Source: Cryptomeria japonica (lineage: Eukaryota > Streptophyta > Pinopsida > Cupressales > Cupressaceae). From it: a stretch of 64,000 bases of DNA. The position numbers were made by a program, and so were the translations under genes. Positions 58,401 through 64,000 of this stretch are shown one piece after another. Positions within the stretch are counted from its first letter, which is position 1. The number at the start of each line of letters is the position of its first letter. The notes beneath the pieces are model-generated. The model was not told where the DNA came from. It did no database searches and saw only the letters and a list, made by a program, of their open reading frames with translations. The stretch lies in contig NC_081406.1 in the NCBI RefSeq assembly GCF_030272615.1, positions 218,434,997 through 218,498,996 of the forward strand, written 5' to 3'.

Positions 58401-59724
58401 TTAGCAGTTTGGTCTTTCCATGCATGAATTCCACCTTGAGTCCACTATTAAGTAGCTGTGCCACACTCATCAAGTTGTGATTGAGACCTTCAACCCAGTA
58501 GGCATCATCAAATACAAGTTTTTTGGTTATAGGGATTCTACCTCTTCCTTTTATGTAGCGAGGTTCATTATTACCAAACCTTACACTACCTCCATCATAG
58601 TCTATAAAATGTTCAAACTTGGTTTTGTCACCAGTCATATGATGAGAGCAACCACTGTCTATGATCCAAATATCATTTTTGCTTATATGAGAAATAAGTG
58701 CCATCTTATCTTCCTCATCATTATCAGAATCATCTCTTATAGCAATATAAACAATTTCATCTTCACTATTATCAGAATCCTTAGCCATAAAGCATGTTTT
58801 CTTACCTTTGAATGATTTGTAGTCCTTTTTGCCATTCCATTTGTGATCTTTCTTCTCATCTTTGCTCTGCTTGTTTGGGCATCTAGCAGCAATATGACCG
58901 ACTTCATCACATGAAAAACAGATTAGAGGAACTTTGCCTCTGTATTTTCCTCTACCTTTGGAATATTTCCTTGCTAGAAGAGCTTCAATTATTTCAAGAT
59001 CACTGTCTGAACTTGGTTCTGATTCATCTTCACTTTCTGACCGAGATTCCTTTTTCTTTTTGCCTTTCTCCTTGAGTGAAACCTTAGCTTCAAATGCTGA
59101 TTCCATGTTTTTGGAAGCTGGAACATAGTTGTCATAGTTGTCTAACTCAAATGCAGTTAATCTTCCAACTATGGCCTCTAAATTTATCTTGTGATTTGCT
59201 TCACATCTTCTTTCCTGAATTGCAGAAACTCTGATTGCATAAATGGGTAGTAATGTTCTGAGAACTTTGCTTATGACTGTTTCCTCTAAGATATCACCTC
59301 CAGAAGCTTTGATTGCACTGACACTGGCTTTGACTCTTTCAACATACTTTGCAATATTTTCATCCTCACTCATTTTTAATTGATCAAACTGTCCTCTCAA
59401 GCTTTCTGCTTTGGCTCTTCTCACATTGTCATCACCACCATAGATATCTTTCAGCTTGTTCCACATTTCAAATGTAGTTTTGTAGTCTTTGACATCATCA
59501 AACTCTTCATAGCTTAGGGCAGATGCAATGTCTATCATCATGGTGTTATGAGTCTTCTTTGCAGCAATATCAACAACAGTTAGTGTACTAGTGGGTGTCA
59601 CATATTCTGTGTCAAGATGTGTCAATCCTGTATCTCCAATGGAAGCCAAATGGAGTCTCATGAGACCTTGCCATGCTGAAAAGTTATTTCTGTTTAGCCT
59701 TGGAATTTCCCTCTTGTAAGACAT
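55493..59724 (-). pseudogene. Copia polyprotein: Gag, protease, integrase, RT, RNase H
   Basis: It starts MSYKREIPRLNRNNFSAWQ at 59724. The Gag has a knuckle CFSCDEVGHIAARC. The protease core is WIIDSGCSHHM; integrase has HKRLCHINF...CKNCQIGK, FVDDYSR and RSDRGGEF. RT shows QIDVKSAFLNG, KTLYGLK and IFVDDTIF; RNase H shows FTDADWAG, DNTSAIDMSKN and IHTKEQIADIFTKPL, ending at 55493. Breaks: TGA at 57850, a 1-nt indel near 57420, TAA at 56573, TAA at 56291 and TAG at 55874. Before the indel the frame is one, afterwards another. The linker after integrase carries Thr-Glu-Ser repeats. Confidence 0.92.
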
Positions 59725-59772
59725 CTTGATCTTTAACTTAGATCCTTGAAATCCTTCCTACAAGAACCGAGA

Positions 59773-59784
59773 GCTCTGATACCA
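59773..59784 (-). promoter_or_regulatory. Primer-binding site, initiator tRNA-Met type
   Basis: Minus strand TGGTATCAGAGC, two bases after the LTR end CCAACA. Confidence 0.92.
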
Positions 59785-59786
59785 AT

Positions 59787-60956
59787 TGTTGGAAATATGG
59801 ATGGAGTAACTGAGAGGGGAGGGGTGAATCAGTTACCACAAAAATAAATCCACAAGTCCCTTAGACGTCTTAAATATAAACTGCTGAAACTCGGTAAATT
59901 AACTTATCAGTGTTCATTAAACATTAACATGCATAAAACAAATAACATGAACACAAGTAACACCAGATATAACGTGGAAACCCAATTTTGGGAAAACCAC
60001 CAATGTAACTAGTTACTGATTTTCACTCTTTTGAAGTGAGCCCTGTTAGGAGCCAACCCTGTTAAAGGTTACAAAACACACTGTTAGGTGTGACCCTGTT
60101 AGAGGATTTAATCACCCTGCTAGGAGTGGCCTTGTGAAAGGTCTTAAGAACAATTCAACCGAATTGTCACCTTGTCAGAGGATTTACAAAAATGGTTGTT
60201 AGACCAACTCTGTTAAGAGATTTCGGTATCACTGCTACAATGGTTAGAAAGCAACAATGAAGTGATCTGAATTAAATACAACTTATCTTGCTGATACAGA
60301 TCTCTGTTCTGCGCCAATAGATCCTTACTAATCACATATATCTTTTCTGCACCTCAAGGATATCAGAATTCGCACATTTCTGCTCCTTCACATTTCCATA
60401 CTTCTCACACTTCACCACACTTCGAAATCGCAACTTGATCTCTTATATATATCATTCAGGTTACCAAGTCGGCCCAATTACAAGTTAAAATAAATATTAC
60501 ATAGGTCGGCTACATATACAAGTTTCAATAAATAAATTCTGCTTTGGTCGGCTGCATAAACATTTCACTGATGCTCGGTGAACACTACTGATTCTTCGGT
60601 AACCGACTGAACTCGGTAAGTACTGCGAACTTGATAAAGACTGACTTTCTTTCACATATTCTTCGAAGACCGACTGAGCTCGGTAAAGACTGACTTTCCT
60701 TCACATATTCTTCGAAGACCGACTGAACTTGGTAAAGACTGCGAACTCGGTATAGCATTCTGGAGTGCTAGGTAGACTTTGTAACTTGCTTCTCTTACCG
60801 TCTGAACTCGGTAGACTCTGCCTAACTGCCTTGCCGAACATTCTGAGCTCGGTAGACTCTGTCTAATTGCCTTGCTGAACATTCTGAGCTCGGTAGACTG
60901 ATATGACATTTGTGTAACATCAAAGACAATACACAATTAAACAATTGTATCCAACA
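59787..60956 (-). repeat. 5' LTR of the 7-kb copia element
   Basis: It has the same length as the left copy and a near-identical sequence, including the CTCGGTA motif array at about 60570-60900. It is followed by CTCTT. Confidence 0.95.
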
Positions 60957-60961
60957 CTCTT

Positions 60962-61252
60962 TGGGTTGGTGCCCTAAACATTGTAATCAGAGTTTCATTG
61001 TGAGGCTGGATTGGAGCAGTATACTCCAGCAACATTTCTCACCAAGGTTTTTTCCATCATGGGTTTTCCTCATATATGCTGGTGTTATGTGATGTCTCCT
61101 TCATGTGTGAGTGCATTTGTGTTTGTCTCCCACCTAACCGCTAAGTCTTCTTTCTATTGGATCTGATAATCGATATACACACATAGGATAGATAAAGAGA
61201 AAAATTTGCAAATCACTGATTCACCTCCCTCTCAATGGCACATTATGTCTAA
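60962..61252 (+). repeat. 5' LTR end of the plus-strand copia element
   Basis: It continues the sequence left of 53911 (GGGTTGGTGCCCTAAA on both sides of the insertion). It contains CTCACCAAGGTTTTTTCC and ends GATTCACCTCCCTCTC...TGTCTAATA. This end pattern mirrors that of the 1170-bp LTRs and is directly followed by a primer-binding site. Confidence 0.75.
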
Positions 61253-61254
61253 TA

Positions 61255-61268
61255 ATTGGTATCAGAGC
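61255..61268 (+). promoter_or_regulatory. Primer-binding site, initiator tRNA-Met type
   Basis: TTGGTATCAGAGCC, the standard plant copia primer-binding site, about 60 bp before the gag ATG. Confidence 0.88.
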
Positions 61269-61327
61269 CCTAGGTTCCTGGTTGATAAGCTTTCTCTAGC
61301 TTGGCTAGATTCTAACTTAAGGACACA

Positions 61328-63100
61328 ATGGTCTGTTTAGTGTCAATCCTAGCTCCAGTTTTTTATGGTTCAAACTATTCCATTTGGAGTTGTAGAATGG
61401 AAGTCTACTTGTCCTCCCTAGGGTTTGATGTGTGGATGTCTATTGTAAATGGTTGCCCCAATAAAGTCAGTCCTCCCATCGATTTTGATGGAGAAAGAAG
61501 TAACCAGTGTAATGATGCAACAATGAAGGCTATACTCTGTGGGTTATCAAATGATATCTCCTCATAGGTGGACAAATGTAGATCAACAAAAAGCTTATGG
61601 GACAGATTGAAGAAGCTCTATGGAAATGAGCCTACCACTACAGAACCGGTTTGTGAAGATAGGATGAAAAATGCATCTCATGTATCTACAAATGATGAAA
61701 GCAGATCTGCTAAAAGCCGCATCAATGATGAACAAGGAACCCACCTCTTCATGGCTCAAGAATAAGAAGATGAGAGGCACACATCTAAGAATGATCATGC
61801 ATATCACTCCTCCTAGCAAGATGTGTTTGGCAATGATAGTGAAGGTGAAGAAGAGGAGGAAGCAAAAGTTGATCTTGAAGGAGAACTAGTAAATGCACTT
61901 GAAGAGCTTAGTAGAATGAGAAATGAATACAATCTATTCAAGAATGTTGCTATTCTAGAGTAGAACCGGTTGATAAATTGCCTTCAAGATTCTGAGAAAT
62001 GCATCTCAGAGTTAAAGAATCAACAAGATGACACCAAGGAGTGTCAATGTAAAGATCTAGCATCTAAGATAGAGGTAAAAGACAAAGAATATCAACAGCT
62101 AGTTGGATAAATAGAGATTCGCTGAAATGACCTTGAGAATTGTCAGGATGAGCTCATGGTAAGAATCTGATTTGATGGCAGTAGTGATGCCTTGGACAAA
62201 ATGTTGAAAAATAAAAAGCATGCCAAGGACACTGAAAGATTAGGAAGTGGTGTCAGTGAATGCTCCACCAACAAGAATATCCCCACAATGACATTCTGTT
62301 TGTCTCCTCAAATGGAGATAACAAGGGACAAACCTTCATAGTTAGAAATGCTCCCCGAAAGAAGGTTGATCTAACCACAACCGGTAAAGACATGCAAATA
62401 AGGATGAGTATCAGTGTTGCAAGGAGAAATAATGCAGATCCTAAAGGAAAAGGGAAGATGGGAGAAGACAACTTCACTGGAAGCAGGAACATGAGAAGAC
62501 AACAAAGAAGACCTCCTACTAGTAGAGCACAAGGAAATGCTACCATCCACAAGTCAAGGCAAGTGTGGAAGAAGAAGGGATCTGATGGAAGAACTGCAGA
62601 AGGTGAGCAACCTAGGGTCCATCCCCAGAGAAGTAGAAATGGAGATGCAAGACCGGTAAGATCTCCCCATGCATGGCAGAATAAGTTTGTAAGTTATAAA
62701 CCTTTCTTCTCAGGTTATTGCTTTGCATGTAATGATCATGGCCATAGGGCAGAAGAATGTAGAAAGGGATCTAGAAGGAAAAATCTATGATCTCATAGAT
62801 ATCATGCAAATGAGCAAAATGTTTCAAGGAGTAGAAACATGCATAATTCCTCTCCCGTTTGTTCAAATAGTGTTTGTTATAACTACAATGGTTTTGGCCA
62901 TAGAGAGTTTGAATGTAGGAAGAGGAACTTGTAGTCATATGGAACCCGACATAGAAACTATGCTCAACATAGAAATGAATATAGAGCATATGGAAGTCAG
63001 AGACCTGCATGGAACCAAAGGAGACATATCCCTACAAGATCAAGAGGCCCACTGGTTTTGGTTGCCAGTCACAACAACATGACCAAAAGAAGATGGTCAA
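61328..63100 (+). pseudogene. Copia Gag with coiled coil and zinc knuckles (SIRE-like), decayed
   Basis: It starts at ATG 61328 (MVCLVSILAPVFYGSNYSIWSCRMEVYL), a UBN2-type Gag N-terminus. A TAG at 61565-61567 is followed by KSLWDRLKKLYGNE. The frame then continues with several stops through an acidic and coiled-coil stretch (EGELVNALEELSRMRNEY, 61855-62150). After a frame change a basic region (62260-62790) ends in a knuckle CFACNDHGHRAEEC. A second knuckle near 62865 reads CYNYNGFGHREFEC, with Tyr for the second Cys. The long coiled coil resembles Gag of the SIRE/Maximus group, stated from memory. Confidence 0.75.
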
Positions 63101-64000
63101 ACCGGTATGTTAGAAGATTCCCCAATCATGAGGTTGGGATGGATGTTGTGTGCTACCATAGCATTTCTTCCTGTTGTCATGCAAAATCCAAAAATGTAAG
63201 GACAAATATGTAGAAGAAGGTAAGACCTTCTCCCAAGGTTGAAAATGGGAAGAAGAATGTGACCAAGTAGGCATGGAGGGAGAAGGAAGAAGATGCAACC
63301 ATGGATCGACACTATGCATTCAATGCATAGGTGATATCTCCTAAGGCGTATAGGAGATGAAGGACCTTAAGGGGAGTAGTACACTAACCTTATCATTCAT
63401 GCCCTCAGTGAAGAAGGACACATGGAAGGACAAGTTGTTGTTGGTATGAAGGAAGAAAATGAGAAGATAAGTGTGTGTAGTGGCTGCCTTGGCTACACAC
63501 TTGCAGATCTGACATAGATCACTACTGCATGTGTTAATAATTAGCATATTTACAATTGGCATTAGATGCCATTGACACAATATGTCAGGAGTTATAGGAA
63601 GGTGCTTCGGTAGTGACAATGGACCGGTACAAGAAACTGGTATGTGCAGGATGTTACTGGTAAGAATTCTAATAGGTTCTTGCAGGTTATGTAAGACAAT
63701 AAGGCTAGAGATCATTGCATTAGCCCCAGTAGCATGGAATGAGGAGTTTATGTCTCTGGTGGTGTTGATGAAGACCTGAATGACATATGTTGGCCCAATT
63801 GTTGATCATCCAGGCATGCATGTTTTTGGGCTAACCGGTTTGATTTATGGCATGATGATGACATTGTATGACATTGTATACATCCAAAATCATGTCACAG
63901 GCTGTGGTAGATATAATGGAGCTGAAAAATCATCAAATGATCACATTTGTATAGCTCAACCAGTATATGGAGAATATTGGAGCTCCGGTATTGGACCTGA
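63101..64000 (+). other. Unassigned 3' flank of the Gag remnant
   Basis: No protease, integrase or RT motif is visible in any frame. Short phrases with ACCGG (GACCGGTACAAG, CTAACCGGTTTG) and ATGATGACATTGTATGAC recall the LTR-like sequence at 35600-36900, but I could not align them convincingly. Pol may have been deleted, or may lie beyond the window. Confidence 0.4.

Larger units (their letters stand above)
53911..60956 (-). mobile_element. Complete Ty1/copia retrotransposon, 7,046 bp
   Basis: Two 1170-bp LTRs (53911-55080 and 59787-60956) differ at about 13-14 positions by eye. Perfect duplications CTCTT lie at 53906-53910 and 60957-60961. On the minus strand: 5' LTR, initiator-Met primer-binding site, Gag, protease, integrase, RT, RNase H, polypurine tract, 3' LTR. 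The polyprotein has four stops and one frameshift. It inserted into the LTR of the plus-strand copia element that also received the Tat insertion. Confidence 0.95.
35589..64000 (+). mobile_element. Ty1/copia element with long LTR and coiled-coil Gag (SIRE-like), split by two insertions and truncated by window edge
   Basis: An initiator-Met primer-binding site (TGGTATCAGAGCC at 61257) follows an LTR end at about 61252 (CTAATA, probably decayed CTAACA). Upstream LTR sequence is contiguous across the Tat insertion (37179-53330) and the copia insertion (53911-60956), both with perfect duplications. If TGTTGGCATTTTG at 35589 is the LTR start, the LTR was about 2.4 kb; that start is a guess. Gag follows from 61328. 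Sequence after 63100 shows no protease, integrase or RT before the window ends. Confidence 0.65.

Noticed and set aside
63552-64000. Possible 3' LTR start of the right-edge copia element
   Set aside because: Similarity to 35589 onward is limited to short words (TTGGCATT, GTCATTGA-like); no polypurine tract precedes it and I could not align further.

Overview
This is plant nuclear DNA, AT-rich and built almost entirely of transposable elements stacked inside each other. The density of long, nested LTR retrotransposons suggests a land plant with a large genome, possibly a conifer or other gymnosperm; this is inference. The only clear host gene is one intronless SAUR-family gene (18259-18783, +). 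No rRNA, tRNA, CRISPR or bacterial-type gene was seen.

Left third (1-20 kb). A partial Ty3/gypsy element on the minus strand (1-5145) carries a long LTR, a protease-type ORF and a G-patch fragment. It sits inside the RNase H end of a decayed plant LINE (5146 to about 10860, minus). AT-rich tandem-repeat DNA, an old LTR remnant (about 15850-16991) and more AT-rich repeats lead up to the SAUR gene.

Middle (20-37 kb). A Ty3-type solo LTR (20269-28086, duplication CATAT) is split by a Ty1/copia element of Tork/Tnt1 type (21564-27855, duplication AAAGA). That element's integrase is in turn split by another solo LTR (23922-25191, duplication GCTGT/GCTAT). Next come a small minisatellite, a short unclassified insertion, a 2.7-kb non-autonomous gag-only LTR element (30652-33378, duplication AAACA) and an old LTR with polypurine tract (about 33677-34866).

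Right half (35-64 kb). A plus-strand copia element with a long LTR and coiled-coil Gag (SIRE-like by appearance) runs off the right edge. Its 5' LTR contains two complete insertions. The first is a 16,152-bp Ty3/gypsy Tat-lineage element (37179-53330, minus; 778-bp LTRs, duplication CCACT). The second is a 7,046-bp copia element (53911-60956, minus; 1170-bp LTRs, duplication CTCTT).

Most notable: the Tat element carries, antisense to gag-pol, a GC-rich gene for a Plant Mobile Domain protein (39143-41065, +). All six of its internal stops are TAG. Arrays of the same short motif (core GCGTCTGTG) lie at the 5' end of both opposing transcription units and read in sense in each. All coordinates and identities were read by eye; family assignments rest on recognisable motifs, not on database searches.
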